64,000 nt of DNA from Rhodococcus sp. H36-A4 (GTDB taxonomy: Bacteria > Actinomycetota > Actinomycetes > Mycobacteriales > Mycobacteriaceae). The position numbers were made by a program, and so were the translations under genes. Below are positions 18,176 through 26,728 of this stretch, one piece after another. Under the pieces are notes generated by a model. That model was not told where the DNA came from. It saw only the letters and a program-made list of their open reading frames with translations, and did not search any database. Every line of letters begins with the position of its first letter. The stretch's first letter is position 1. The stretch covers positions 186,001 through 250,000 of the forward strand of contig NZ_JAPVLQ010000006.1 of assembly GCF_027158005.1 (NCBI RefSeq), written 5' to 3'.

Positions 18176-18218
18176 AACCTGAGCGAACCTGTTGTCTTCG
18201 AGCGCGCACAATGGGGAC

Positions 18219-19286
18219 ATGACCGAGTCTGCGGGTTTCGATGCGATCCTGGTTCTTTCCTTCGGCGGCCCGGAGGAGCCTGCACATGTTCGGCCGTTTC
18301 TCGAGAATGTGACGCGCGGGCGTGGGGTCCCGCCCGAGCGACTCGACGAGGTAGTCGAGCACTACATGCACTTCGGCGGTGTGTCTCCGATCAATGCGCT
18401 CAATCGCGACATTATCTCCGCTGTGGAATCTGAATTCGCCACGGCCGGTGTCGACCTGCCGATCTATTTCGGTAACAGGAACTGGCATCCGATGGTCGAG
18501 GACACTCTCGCGCAGATGCAGGCGGACGGTATCGAACGCGCGCTGGTGTTTCCGACGTCGGCGTGGGGTGGTTACTCGGGTTGTCGCCAGTACCACGAGG
18601 ATGTGGCCAGAGCCAGGGAAGCGGTCGGTTCCGACGCACCCGACCTGGTGAAGATCAGGCAGTATTACGACCATCCCTTGCTGATCGCCGCTTTCGCCGA
18701 TTCGATTACGGCCGCGATGGATTCGCTTCCCCCCGAGAAACGCTCGAAAGCGAGATTGGTGTTCACAGCACATTCGATTCCGAGCACTGCCGACGCAAAT
18801 GCCGGGCCTCCGGCTGACGGCGGGCACCTCTACAGCAGGCAAGTGGCTGAAGCGTCCAGGCTCGCTGCGGCAGCCGTCGGTGTGGACGACTACGACCTCG
18901 TCTGGCAGTCGCGGTCAGGTCCGCCGCAGGTGCCATGGTTGGAACCTGACATTTGCGACCATTTGGATGCGCTGTCGGACAACGGCGTAGAAGCGGTAGT
19001 GGTTTGTCCGGTGGGATTCGTCTCCGATCACCTCGAAGTCGTCTGGGACCTCGACACCGAGGCCGAGGAGAAGGCCAGGGAGCTCAATATCGCTTTCGCG
19101 CGGGCCTCGACACCGGGAACGGACCCTCGGTTCGCGCAGATGATCCTCGAACTCGTCGAAGAGCACATCAGCGACGCGACGCCGCGTGGAATCGGAAGTG
19201 TCCCGAAGTACGGCTCGACACTCAACGGCAGCCGATGCGCAATTCGATGCTGCGAGCAGCCCGTTCGCCCAACACGGCCCAGCTAG
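18219..19286 (+). CDS. hemH: Ferrochelatase (coproporphyrin type) HemH/CpfC
   Basis: The 355-residue enzyme inserts iron into the porphyrin; in actinobacteria the substrate is coproporphyrin III. Family motifs include [25 protein letters not shown] and FTAHSIP with the conserved histidine. Cysteines at 122 (GYSGCRQY) and 340, 344 and 345 near the C-terminus match the positions used for a [2Fe-2S] cluster in M. tuberculosis ferrochelatase. The ATG at 18219 is chosen over an upstream frame because GGGG precedes it and [11 protein letters not shown] aligns with family starts. Its last four bases overlap the converging gene at 19283. Confidence 0.95.
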   Translation: MTESAGFDAILVLSFGGPEEPAHVRPFLENVTRGRGVPPERLDEVVEHYMHFGGVSPINALNRDIISAVESEFATAGVDLPIYFGNRNWHPMVEDTLAQMQADGIERALVFPTSAWGGYSGCRQYHEDVARAREAVGSDAPDLVKIRQYYDHPLLIAAFADSITAAMDSLPPEKRSKARLVFTAHSIPSTADANAGPPADGGHLYSRQVAEASRLAAAAVGVDDYDLVWQSRSGPPQVPWLEPDICDHLDALSDNGVEAVVVCPVGFVSDHLEVVWDLDTEAEEKARELNIAFARASTPGTDPRFAQMILELVEEHISDATPRGIGSVPKYGSTLNGSRCAIRCCEQPVRPTRPS

Positions 19287-20113
19287 CGGCCGGGCGCCCT
19301 GGACTCGATACTGGTGGAGAGTGCTATCGCACGAGCTTTCCTCACCGCAGCCCACAACGGTCTGATCAAATCCTCACGTGCTGCCGCTCCGAGTGCCGTG
19401 GCGGGTTCGGTCGGGGAAGAGTGTTGTGCCACCGAAAGAATGGCTGCCACTCGATCTGCCGATTCGAGCACTCGAAGTGCCCGGTCCGACATTTCCGACG
19501 GGTAGCGGTGTCGGCCGAGATCGGCGAGTTCGACGGCGATACGTGTTCGGGGGTCTCCCAGTTCGGTTCGCGTCGGTAGTGATTGAAGCGAGCCGAGGGC
19601 TTCGGCAGCGCCACGAACCGCTTCACGCATGGCGTATTCGGCTTCCCCGAGCGTGAAGTCGCGCATCGCACGGGCCGGCAGGACGATCGAGAACACCGTC
19701 CATCGGAGGACGTCCGGCCCCTCTACGGTCGGTACGAGTCCCAGTCCTCGGGTCTCGGGATCGCCGACCAAAACGGCCTCTCCGGTTTGAATGGCCAGGC
19801 GCCCGAACGGACTCTTCGGTGACACGTTCGACGTGGCACCAGGATGGGGGAGGAGGAGTTCGATTGCGGGGTTTGTGCGGTCACTCGGTACCTGAGCGCG
19901 AATGAGGGTGAGTAGGCCTGCCACGCCCTCGTCGCGAGGACTCGGCCATGGCAGCCCGGTCTCGAGCGCCGTTTCTTGGTCGCCGGCAACTGCCAGATGC
20001 ATCGGTGCCCACTCCGCCATCGAATCGATCACGTTGTCGGGCGCGCTGAATCCGGCCAGCCACGAGCTGGCCCAGACGGCAAGGCTTGCACTTGGAGAAC
20101 TCACGACTTCCAA
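19283..20113 (-). CDS. Conserved actinobacterial protein of unknown function (Rv1486c-like)
   Basis: The 276-residue protein sits between hemH and the DUF3097/nfeD genes on the opposite strand, the position of M. tuberculosis Rv1486c. It is soluble, with no signal peptide, and has a conserved-looking GTP- or nucleotide-free alpha/beta composition; I recognise no catalytic motif. The sequence [18 protein letters not shown] followed by a helical C-terminal half suggests two domains. Its stop overlaps the hemH stop by four bases. The function is unknown. Confidence 0.75.
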   Translation of the reverse strand: MEVVSSPSASLAVWASSWLAGFSAPDNVIDSMAEWAPMHLAVAGDQETALETGLPWPSPRDEGVAGLLTLIRAQVPSDRTNPAIELLLPHPGATSNVSPKSPFGRLAIQTGEAVLVGDPETRGLGLVPTVEGPDVLRWTVFSIVLPARAMRDFTLGEAEYAMREAVRGAAEALGSLQSLPTRTELGDPRTRIAVELADLGRHRYPSEMSDRALRVLESADRVAAILSVAQHSSPTEPATALGAAAREDLIRPLWAAVRKARAIALSTSIESRAPGR

Positions 20114-20170
20114 GCATAGGTCGGCGTGGCGACGCGCGCTCGGGCGTGGGGGTGGCTACCGTTGTCGGCC

Positions 20171-20986
20171 GTGACGAACATGTACGGCGAAGACATACTT
20201 TCAGGACACAGCCGCATGCGAAAGGTACCTGTCCCGCAGGTGCCTGCCGAGCGCGGACTCGTCGTCGAGGACTCCGCTACCGGCTATTGCGGGGCGGTAG
20301 TCGGGTTCGAGCGCACGTACGACGGCGATTTCGTACGCCTCGAAGATTCGGCTCGCACGACGCGGTTGTTCGCATTGCGCGAGGCGGCATTTCTGATCGA
20401 CGGCAAGCGCGTCACCCTCGTGCGTGCGACGGCATCTCCGAAGGCCACGTCGACGCGATCGGCCTCCGGCTCTACCAAGGTAGAGGGGTTGCGTGCTCGT
20501 ACCGCTCGTGCCAGCCGGATCTGGGTCGAGGGCGTGCACGACGCTGCCCTGGTGGAAAGTGTGTGGGGCCACGACCTCCGAGTAGAGGGAGTCGTCGTAG
20601 AGCACCTGGAGGGGCTGGACAATTTGGGTGAGCGCCTGGCCGAATTCGAACCAGGCCCTGGCCGGCGAGTAGGTGTCCTGGTCGACCACCTCGTCACGGG
20701 ATCCAAGGAGTCGAAATTGACTGCCTCGCTCGGCCCGCACGTACTTGTCACCGGTCACCCGTACATCGACGTGTGGGAAGCCGTCCGGCCGAAGGCTGTC
20801 GGAATCAGCGCTTGGCCGAAGATTCCCCGCGGTCAGGATTGGAAGACGGGAATCTGTCGCGAGCTCGGGTGGGGAACTCCGAAGCAGGGTTGGCGACATG
20901 TGTATTCGTCGGTCTCGACGTTCCGAGATCTCGAAGCGCCGTTGATCGGAGCGGTCGAACAGCTGGTCGACTTCGTAACCGAGTGA
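20171..20986 (+). CDS. DUF3097 family protein, possibly TOPRIM-like
   Basis: The 271-residue protein belongs to the actinobacterial DUF3097 family (VPAERGLVVEDSATGYCGAV near the N-terminus). Its centre reads WVEGVHDAALVESVWG followed about 65 residues later by GVLVDHLVTGSKES. This resembles a TOPRIM fold, with the Glu of EGxxDA and the Asp of a DxDxxG-like turn, although the second acidic residue of the DxD pair is replaced by His. A nucleic-acid role is therefore possible but is inference. GTG at 20171 is the likely start; ATG at 20180 is the alternative. NfeD follows after 32 bases. Confidence 0.8.
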   Translation: MTNMYGEDILSGHSRMRKVPVPQVPAERGLVVEDSATGYCGAVVGFERTYDGDFVRLEDSARTTRLFALREAAFLIDGKRVTLVRATASPKATSTRSASGSTKVEGLRARTARASRIWVEGVHDAALVESVWGHDLRVEGVVVEHLEGLDNLGERLAEFEPGPGRRVGVLVDHLVTGSKESKLTASLGPHVLVTGHPYIDVWEAVRPKAVGISAWPKIPRGQDWKTGICRELGWGTPKQGWRHVYSSVSTFRDLEAPLIGAVEQLVDFVTE

Positions 20987-21018
20987 GAGCCGCCGCCCGA
21001 TGTCCGATTTCTGGTTAG

Positions 21019-21459
21019 ATGGAGGTTGTGGCGGCGATAATTTGGCTCATCGCAGGAATCGCTCTCGCGGCAGCTGAGGCGCTGACGGGAGATTTCTTTC
21101 TGCTCATGATCGCCGGTGGTGCTCTAGCCACCGCCGGCATTTCGGCCGTCACGGACTTCCCAGTGTGGGCCGATGCGGTTGTATTCGGACTCGTGTCCTT
21201 GGTACTGGTGCTGGGTGTGCGGCCGATGTTGTTGCGACGCTTCGCCGCTCCGCCCGCGCTTGCCACCAACGCTGCCGCGTTGTCGGGCAAGAGTGCGATT
21301 GTGCTCGAACAGGTTTCGGCACACGAGGGTCAGGTGAAGCTCGGCGGCGAGGTGTGGACTGCGCGTCCCCTCGACGAATCCGAGGTCTACGCACCGGGAG
21401 TGACTGTGACCGTGATGGAAATAGACGGCGCTACTGCCGTCGTGTGGAGGGGACCGTAG
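21019..21459 (+). CDS. NfeD-family membrane protein (Rv1487-like)
   Basis: The 146-residue short NfeD protein has membrane segments at about residues 5-24, 27-45 and 52-68, then a C-terminal OB-fold domain (about 85-146, with GKSAIVLEQ and GEVWTARPLDESE). NfeD proteins partner SPFH/stomatin proteins in membrane microdomains, and the SPFH gene follows after four bases. M. tuberculosis Rv1487-Rv1488 is the same pair. Confidence 0.92.
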   Translation: MEVVAAIIWLIAGIALAAAEALTGDFFLLMIAGGALATAGISAVTDFPVWADAVVFGLVSLVLVLGVRPMLLRRFAAPPALATNAAALSGKSAIVLEQVSAHEGQVKLGGEVWTARPLDESEVYAPGVTVTVMEIDGATAVVWRGP

Positions 21460-21463
21460 TTTT

Positions 21464-22666
21464 ATGGCAGCACTGATCGTTCTCGGCGTCATCGTTCTTC
21501 TCGTCGTCATACTCGTGGCCAAATCCGTATCGATCATTCCGCAGGCCGAGGCAGCAGTGATCGAGAGGCTCGGTCGTTATGTTCGCACCGTTTCCGGGCA
21601 GCTGACTTTCCTCGTACCGTTCGTCGACCGGATTCGGGCCAAGGTGGACCTGCGAGAGCGTGTCGTGTCGTTCCCGCCGCAACCGGTGATCACCAAGGAC
21701 AACCTGACTGTTTCGATCGACACCGTTGTTTATTTCCAGGTCACGAATCCCCAGTCCGCGGTATACGAAATCAACAATTACATTGTCGGCGTCGAGCAAT
21801 TGACCACCACGACGCTGCGTAACGTCGTCGGCGGCATGACGCTGGAAGAAACTCTGACATCCCGTGATCAGATCAACGGCCAACTGCGGGTAGTCCTCGA
21901 CGAGGCGACGGGTCGATGGGGACTGCGGGTCGCTCGCGTGGAACTGAAGAGCATCGATCCACCTCCGTCGATCCAGGAGTCGATGGAGAAGCAGATGAAG
22001 GCGGACCGCGAGAAGCGGGCGACCATTCTTACTGCAGAAGGCCACCGCGAGTCCGCGATCAAGACCGCGGAGGGCGACAAGCAGAGCCGTATCCTTGCCG
22101 CCGAGGGCGGAAAACAGGCCTCGATCCTCACAGCTGAAGGCGAGCGTCAGTCTCGCATTCTGCGGGCGGAAGGCGACAGAGCGGCGAAGTATCTGCAGGC
22201 TCAAGGTCAGGCAAAAGCAATCGAGAAGGTATTTGCAGCCATCAAGGCAGGAAAGCCGACTCCGGAACTACTTGCCTACCAGTACATGCAGACCCTTCCC
22301 CAGATGGCGCAGGGCGACGCCAACAAGGTCTGGATGATCCCGAGCGACTTCGGCGATGCATTGAAGGGTTTTGCCAAGACCCTCGGGACACCAGGCGAGG
22401 ACGGCGTTTTCCGTTACGAGCCCAGCTCGAGTAGCGGCGACGAGCCCAAGGCTGCAGACGATTCCGAAGAGGTTGCCGAGTGGTTCGAAACGAAAACTGA
22501 TCCCGCAGTGGCCCAGGCGGTTGCTGCGGCGGAGGCGGTTGCCCGGACACCGGTCGATACCTCGTTGGCGCCTGATCCCAGTCTGATCAAGGGGACGGAC
22601 GTCGGACAACTTCCTGCACCGCCGCCCGAGACGGATTTGACGGCTCCGCCAGCAGAGCCGAACTAG
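21464..22666 (+). CDS. SPFH/Band 7 (stomatin-like) membrane protein, QmcA type
   Basis: The 400-residue protein has one N-terminal membrane segment (about 2-20), an SPFH domain (about 25-200, with ERLGRYVRTVSGQL and TVVYFQVTNPQSAVYEI) and a coiled region of repeated AEG-x(3-4) units (about 185-245) typical of stomatins. The C-terminal 100 residues are acidic and low-complexity. Such proteins oligomerise into membrane cages that organise or protect membrane protein complexes. It forms a pair with NfeD, and the terminator at 22695 ends the unit. Confidence 0.92.
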   Translation: MAALIVLGVIVLLVVILVAKSVSIIPQAEAAVIERLGRYVRTVSGQLTFLVPFVDRIRAKVDLRERVVSFPPQPVITKDNLTVSIDTVVYFQVTNPQSAVYEINNYIVGVEQLTTTTLRNVVGGMTLEETLTSRDQINGQLRVVLDEATGRWGLRVARVELKSIDPPPSIQESMEKQMKADREKRATILTAEGHRESAIKTAEGDKQSRILAAEGGKQASILTAEGERQSRILRAEGDRAAKYLQAQGQAKAIEKVFAAIKAGKPTPELLAYQYMQTLPQMAQGDANKVWMIPSDFGDALKGFAKTLGTPGEDGVFRYEPSSSSGDEPKAADDSEEVAEWFETKTDPAVAQAVAAAEAVARTPVDTSLAPDPSLIKGTDVGQLPAPPPETDLTAPPAEPN

Positions 22667-22694
22667 GCCCCGCACCGACTCATCAGGCTCGAAA

Positions 22695-22731
22695 CATCCC
22701 TCGGCACGTCACTTGTGGCGGCCGAGGGATG
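22695..22731. terminator. Bidirectional terminator between SPFH and the converging membrane gene
   Basis: A perfect 11-bp inverted repeat (CATCCCTCGGC / GCCGAGGGATG) with a 15-base loop lies in the 84-base gap between two converging genes. Confidence 0.75.
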
Positions 22732-22750
22732 ATGTGTATCTGCCCACAGT

Positions 22751-23269
22751 TCAGGTGGCGAGTGCCTGTCCGACGCCACAGACGGCGACCGCCCACATGA
22801 CACTGGCAAAGGTTCCGATGATGAACTGCTCGGATGCCGCGGACGCCTGGGATCCTCGTAGTTCGGGATATCGGGCAAGCCCTTTCACCGCGAGAACGAT
22901 TGCGATGCCCTCGGGCCATCCGGCGAGGATGGATGCTGCGACTGCGGTGCGCTCGAGCACTCCGATTGTGCGCCCGCCGTGTAGTGGTTCTACGGGCGTG
23001 TCCGGGGTCGGTGTCCGGTCGCGTCGCGCTAATCGGAAAACTTCGGCGACTATCGGCGACCCACCCGCTACGGCCGCCAGAACGGTGACGACGTAGGTGG
23101 AGGCCAGGGCGAATCCTCGGGCCGGCTCGGTGGTCGTCCCGACCGCTGCCGCCGAGGCCAACAATGTGACAGATAATGCCGCAGGCACCCAACGCGGAAC
23201 CGAGGCACTCCCCGAGAAGATGGACGCTGTTGCCGACAGCGCCAGAAGTATCAGCGTCACGGCGATCAT
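22751..23269 (-). CDS. Membrane protein partner of the SatD-like gene
   Basis: The 172-residue protein has four or five hydrophobic segments (about 2-20, 28-45, 53-73, 108-128 and 150-170) separated by a short charged loop (EVFRLARRDRT). It follows the SatD-like gene by 58 bases on the same strand and is almost certainly co-expressed. I do not recognise a named family. Its constant pairing with SatD-like genes in actinobacteria is my recollection and should be checked. An envelope-sensing or transport role is possible. Confidence 0.65.
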   Translation of the reverse strand: MIAVTLILLALSATASIFSGSASVPRWVPAALSVTLLASAAAVGTTTEPARGFALASTYVVTVLAAVAGGSPIVAEVFRLARRDRTPTPDTPVEPLHGGRTIGVLERTAVAASILAGWPEGIAIVLAVKGLARYPELRGSQASAASEQFIIGTFASVMWAVAVCGVGQALAT

Positions 23270-23327
23270 GAATTCCCCCTATGTGTCGGTGCAGCGTTGC
23301 CGAGTGCGGTCGATCGGACCGGAAAAT

Positions 23328-23933
23328 TCAGTGGTGTCGGGTGGTGACGTCGAGTTCGGTGAGTAGTCGCTCGGCGAGGGCGCGTCCGCCTGCCTCGATA
23401 CTCCACCGAGCTACCGACAACCTCTGGGACATGGCCTGCTTGGTGATCCCCAGAGTCTCCGCCGCGCTTTTCTGCGTATGGCCGCGGGCCATCAGATCCG
23501 ACGCCGCATGCCCTTGCTCTGTTCTGTCGGTGATGAGTAGAGCAATCAGCGTCAATGCGGTTTCGGCATCTCGGCATGGCGTATCGAGATCGGGATCCGC
23601 AGCCGTGACGGCGACTGCAGCGGGTGCGTTCTTGGCGCGAGTGACCGCGTCTCGTGCGGCCTCGAAAGCTGGGCCGCGACCGGCCCGTGTCGTGTCGGGC
23701 AGCGGCACTTCGACCTGTCCGACACCGATGCCGACACTCCACGTTTCTAGCCTGAGCAGTGTCAGCGTGAGATCCACGACAGTGTGCGCATCTGTCGCGA
23801 CTGCCTGGATTTCATCACCTGCCGTACGTTCGAAACCTCGAAGGAGGGGAGCGTGGCGAGTCAGTTCCAGTACCGCTTCGACTCTGTCGATATCGCGTCG
23901 ACTTCGACGTTGATCCACCGTCATGACAAACAT
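23328..23933 (-). CDS. SatD-like protein with C-terminal helix-turn-helix
   Basis: The 201-residue protein begins MFVMTVDQRRSRR and contains FERTAGDEIQAV (about 35-46), the start and GDExQ motifs seen in SatD-family proteins. Its C-terminal part has a clear helix-turn-helix, HTQKSAAETLGITKQAMSQR (about 151-170), followed by a basic helix. The N-terminal half looks like a palm/GGDEF-type fold with the acidic GDE motif, which is inference. The start at 23933 sits seven bases from a predicted -10 box, so the transcript is probably leaderless. The inverted repeats in the promoter suggest autoregulation of this gene and the membrane partner. Confidence 0.7.
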   Translation of the reverse strand: MFVMTVDQRRSRRDIDRVEAVLELTRHAPLLRGFERTAGDEIQAVATDAHTVVDLTLTLLRLETWSVGIGVGQVEVPLPDTTRAGRGPAFEAARDAVTRAKNAPAAVAVTAADPDLDTPCRDAETALTLIALLITDRTEQGHAASDLMARGHTQKSAAETLGITKQAMSQRLSVARWSIEAGGRALAERLLTELDVTTRHH

Positions 23934-23939
23934 TCGTCA

Positions 23940-24000
23940 AGCCTAGAAGCTTGATATTACTTAGTCAATGATTAGAGCTTGCTTAGAGATAATCAAGCTT
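23940..24000 (-). promoter_or_regulatory. AT-rich promoter/operator of the SatD-like gene
   Basis: On the minus strand TTGACT (23968-23963) and TAGGCT (23945-23940) are separated by 17 bases, with the gene start seven bases further on. A perfect 9-bp inverted repeat, AAGCTTGAT (23947-23955) and ATCAAGCTT (23992-24000), flanks the -35 box, and its proximal arm lies in the spacer. Two TTAGAG copies lie between them. The region is strikingly AT-rich for this genome, consistent with a repressor-controlled promoter. Confidence 0.55.
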
Positions 24001-24007
24001 GGAGAGT

Positions 24008-24730
24008 TTACTTGGTCGGCTCGGAATTCACCTTCGAGAGCCGAGTCGATGCCGAAAGACGCCAGTCGACGTAGAGGCCGATCGCTCCAGCAGCAATACA
24101 CACACCGGAGAGCGCGAGCAGTACTGGATTCGTGTGTCCGCCGATTGCGTCGCCGAGGACGACGATGCCCACCGTTCCCGGTGCCATGCCTATCGCGGTG
24201 GCCACGGCGAACGGTACGAGCCGAATCGAAGAAACTCCACAGCAGTAGTTGACGACCGAAAACGGAACCGGTGCGATCAACCGGAGAGATCCCACCGCCA
24301 GCCATCCGCGCCGAAGCAGACTGTCGTCGATCGCGCGAACGGCAGGATGTGTCATCCTCGCGGCGAACCACTCTCGACCGATAATCCGAACGAGTAACAA
24401 TGCAAGAACGGCGCTGAGGGTCGACGCACCCACCGCGACAGCGATGCCGGTGACCGGACCGAACAGAACTCCGGCAGTGAGGGTGAACAGCGTTCGGGGC
24501 ACAGGCGGAATGGTCACGATCGCGTGGACGAGAAAGAACACGAGCGGAAAGGTGGGTCCGATCGACAGCGCCCAGTGCCGAAGCTGTTCTGCCGACAGAT
24601 GAGGTGCCGATACCGCTGCCACTGCCAGAGTTGCGAGAAGAACCACGATGCCGATCATCCGTGGATCTCGCAATCGTCTCGTCACGATCAACGAGCCTAC
24701 CTGCGTCGAAACGTTTCGCGCCGCGACCAA
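24008..24730 (-). CDS. TVP38/TMEM64-family membrane protein (Rv1491c-like)
   Basis: The 240-residue protein has about five or six membrane segments and the VTT (SNARE-associated) domain with GPTFPLVFFLVHAIVTIPPV, LTAGVLFGP and LRLIAPVPFSVVNYCCG. The family is related to DedA transporters and is implicated in lipid transport or scrambling. The TTG start at 24730 is supported by GGAGGTGG (24739-24732) just upstream. It diverges from mutA, and M. tuberculosis Rv1491c occupies the same place. The C-terminal charged tail is cytoplasmic by inference. Confidence 0.85.
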   Translation of the reverse strand: MVAARNVSTQVGSLIVTRRLRDPRMIGIVVLLATLAVAAVSAPHLSAEQLRHWALSIGPTFPLVFFLVHAIVTIPPVPRTLFTLTAGVLFGPVTGIAVAVGASTLSAVLALLLVRIIGREWFAARMTHPAVRAIDDSLLRRGWLAVGSLRLIAPVPFSVVNYCCGVSSIRLVPFAVATAIGMAPGTVGIVVLGDAIGGHTNPVLLALSGVCIAAGAIGLYVDWRLSASTRLSKVNSEPTK

Positions 24731-24749
24731 ACCACCTCCGATTCGAACA

Positions 24750-24763
24750 TGAGGTGATCCTCA
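24750..24763. promoter_or_regulatory. Palindrome between the TVP38 gene and mutA
   Basis: TGAGGTGATCCTCA has perfect 5-bp arms (TGAGG / CCTCA) around a 4-base spacer. It lies 20 bases upstream of the TVP38 start and 88 bases upstream of mutA, so it could serve either promoter. The regulator is unknown. Confidence 0.3.
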
Positions 24764-24850
24764 CGATACTGTCGGAGAGATCGGGTTTCACATCACAAAA
24801 GTCGCTATTGTCGACCGACTCTCGTCGATCGAGTTGAGGGAGCAGTCATC

Positions 24851-26725
24851 GTGCCCATTGCTTCACAAGAAGACGCCTCACGCACTGCGTATGCCGCCTG
24901 GCAGAAGGCGGTTGCCGGAGTTCTGGCGAAGTCGCGCAGAGTCGACGTCGCAGATCTGCCAGAGGATCCTGAGCGTCTCCTCGAGACGACGACCTACGAC
25001 GGGGTGACGATCTCACCTCTCTACGGTCCTCGCGACGAGCACCCCGAGAACGCACTCCCTGGAGTGTTCCCGTTCATACGTGGCCGGGATGCGGCCCGAG
25101 ACGTCAACGCTGGGTGGAAGGTCAGTGCCAGGTTCGGTGTCGGTGAGTCGGACGCAGCGAAGGTCAACCAGTCGATACTGGACGGCTTGAACAACGGTGT
25201 CAGCGCACTCTGGCTCCGCGTCGGCGAGAGTGACCTTCCGGCAGCTTCGATCGCCGAAGCAGTCGACGGCGTCCTGCTCGATCTCGCACCGTTGGTCGTG
25301 GACGCCGGTAACGCCACCGAAGCAGCCGCACACGCAGTGTTCGAATTGCTCGACCGTACCGCCGCCGAGAATACGGAAGCGGTGGACATTCGGCTGGGTG
25401 GTGCCACGCTCACCTCGCAGTTCTCAGGGGCTCCCGCACCCGAACTCACGACACTCGTAGACCTGGCCGCACAGTCGTCCGCCCGCGCAGAGACCGTTCG
25501 CGCGATCACGGTCGACGGCACCGTGTTCCACAACGCCGGAGCCGGCGATGCACAGGAACTCGGAGCAGCAGTTGCTGCCGGCCTCGAATACCTCCGTGCT
25601 CTGACGTCGAGTGGTCTCTCCATCGGAGATGCGCTCGGGCAACTGGAGTTCCGCTTCGCAGCGACCGACGACCAGTTCCAGACGATCGCGAAGTTCCGCG
25701 CGGCACGCGTGTTGTGGTCACGCGTCGCGCAGGTATCCGGTGCGCCCGACGCCGGCGGCGCTCCGCAGCATGCGGTCACATCCGAAGCGATGATGTCGCA
25801 GCGCGATCCGTGGGTCAACATGCTTCGCACCACCTTGGCGGCATTCGGCGCGGGGATCGGCGGAGCCGACGCGATCACCGTCCTTCCGTTCGATGTGGCG
25901 CTGGAGGGGGGAGCAGCCGGGGTGTCGAAGACTTTCGCGGCGCGAATCGCACGAAATACGCAGCTGTTACTCCTCGAGGAGTCTCATCTAGGGCGCGTTC
26001 TCGACCCGGGTGCCGGCTCTTGGTACATCGAGCAACTCACCGATGACATCGCCGAGAAGGCATGGGCTTTCACCCAGAAGATAGAAGCCGACGGTGGTTA
26101 TCGTGCTGCACTCGAGTCCGGGACGCTTGCGTCGTCGATCGCGGAGACCAAAGCCGCTCGTGATTCCGATGTCGCTCACCGCCGGACGCCGCTTACCGGT
26201 GTCAACGAGTTCCCCAACCTGGCCGAGGCGCCGCTTGCGCCGGTAGGCCCGGAGCAGGCGGGCACAGCGCCACGGGTTGCTCGGTACGGAGCTGCGTTCG
26301 AAGCTCTACGTGACCGCTCGGATGCATATCTCGCTGAGCACGATGCGCGGCCACTGGCGCTGCTCGTGCCGCTCGGGTCGGTAGCCGAGCACAATGTACG
26401 AACGACTTTCGCTGCGAACCTATTGGCTTCGGGTGGAATCGAGTCGCAGAATCCAGGACCGCTGACCGAGTCGAGCATCGCCGAAGCCGTACGCACAGCG
26501 GGCGCTCGTATTGCGGTCGTGTGCGGCACCGACAAGCGATACACCGATGAGGCCTCGTCCGCAGTGAGCGCGCTCCGCGCGGCCGGCGTCGAAAGGGTAC
26601 TTCTCGCCGGGCCCGAAAAGCTGTTCACCGATATCACCGGCCAAGGTCGGCCGGACGATTTCTTGACCGCCAAGGTCGACGCCATCGCCGTTCTGTCCGA
26701 TCTCCTCACCAATCTGGGGGCCTGA
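24851..26725 (+). CDS. mutA: Methylmalonyl-CoA mutase small (beta) subunit
   Basis: The 624-residue protein is the non-catalytic subunit of the heterodimeric adenosylcobalamin-dependent mutase that converts (R)-methylmalonyl-CoA to succinyl-CoA. It has the mutase TIM-barrel region (for example MSQRDPWVNMLRTTLAAFGA and GAGSWYIEQLTDD) and a degenerate C-terminal B12-binding-like domain that lacks the DxHxxG motif, as expected for MutA. The GTG start at 24851 is preceded by GAGGGAG. mutB follows after three bases and meaB shortly after, as in M. tuberculosis Rv1492, Rv1493 and Rv1496. This is the propionate-to-succinate route for odd-chain and branched substrates. Confidence 0.95.
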   Translation: MPIASQEDASRTAYAAWQKAVAGVLAKSRRVDVADLPEDPERLLETTTYDGVTISPLYGPRDEHPENALPGVFPFIRGRDAARDVNAGWKVSARFGVGESDAAKVNQSILDGLNNGVSALWLRVGESDLPAASIAEAVDGVLLDLAPLVVDAGNATEAAAHAVFELLDRTAAENTEAVDIRLGGATLTSQFSGAPAPELTTLVDLAAQSSARAETVRAITVDGTVFHNAGAGDAQELGAAVAAGLEYLRALTSSGLSIGDALGQLEFRFAATDDQFQTIAKFRAARVLWSRVAQVSGAPDAGGAPQHAVTSEAMMSQRDPWVNMLRTTLAAFGAGIGGADAITVLPFDVALEGGAAGVSKTFAARIARNTQLLLLEESHLGRVLDPGAGSWYIEQLTDDIAEKAWAFTQKIEADGGYRAALESGTLASSIAETKAARDSDVAHRRTPLTGVNEFPNLAEAPLAPVGPEQAGTAPRVARYGAAFEALRDRSDAYLAEHDARPLALLVPLGSVAEHNVRTTFAANLLASGGIESQNPGPLTESSIAEAVRTAGARIAVVCGTDKRYTDEASSAVSALRAAGVERVLLAGPEKLFTDITGQGRPDDFLTAKVDAIAVLSDLLTNLGA

Positions 26726-26728
26726 GAA

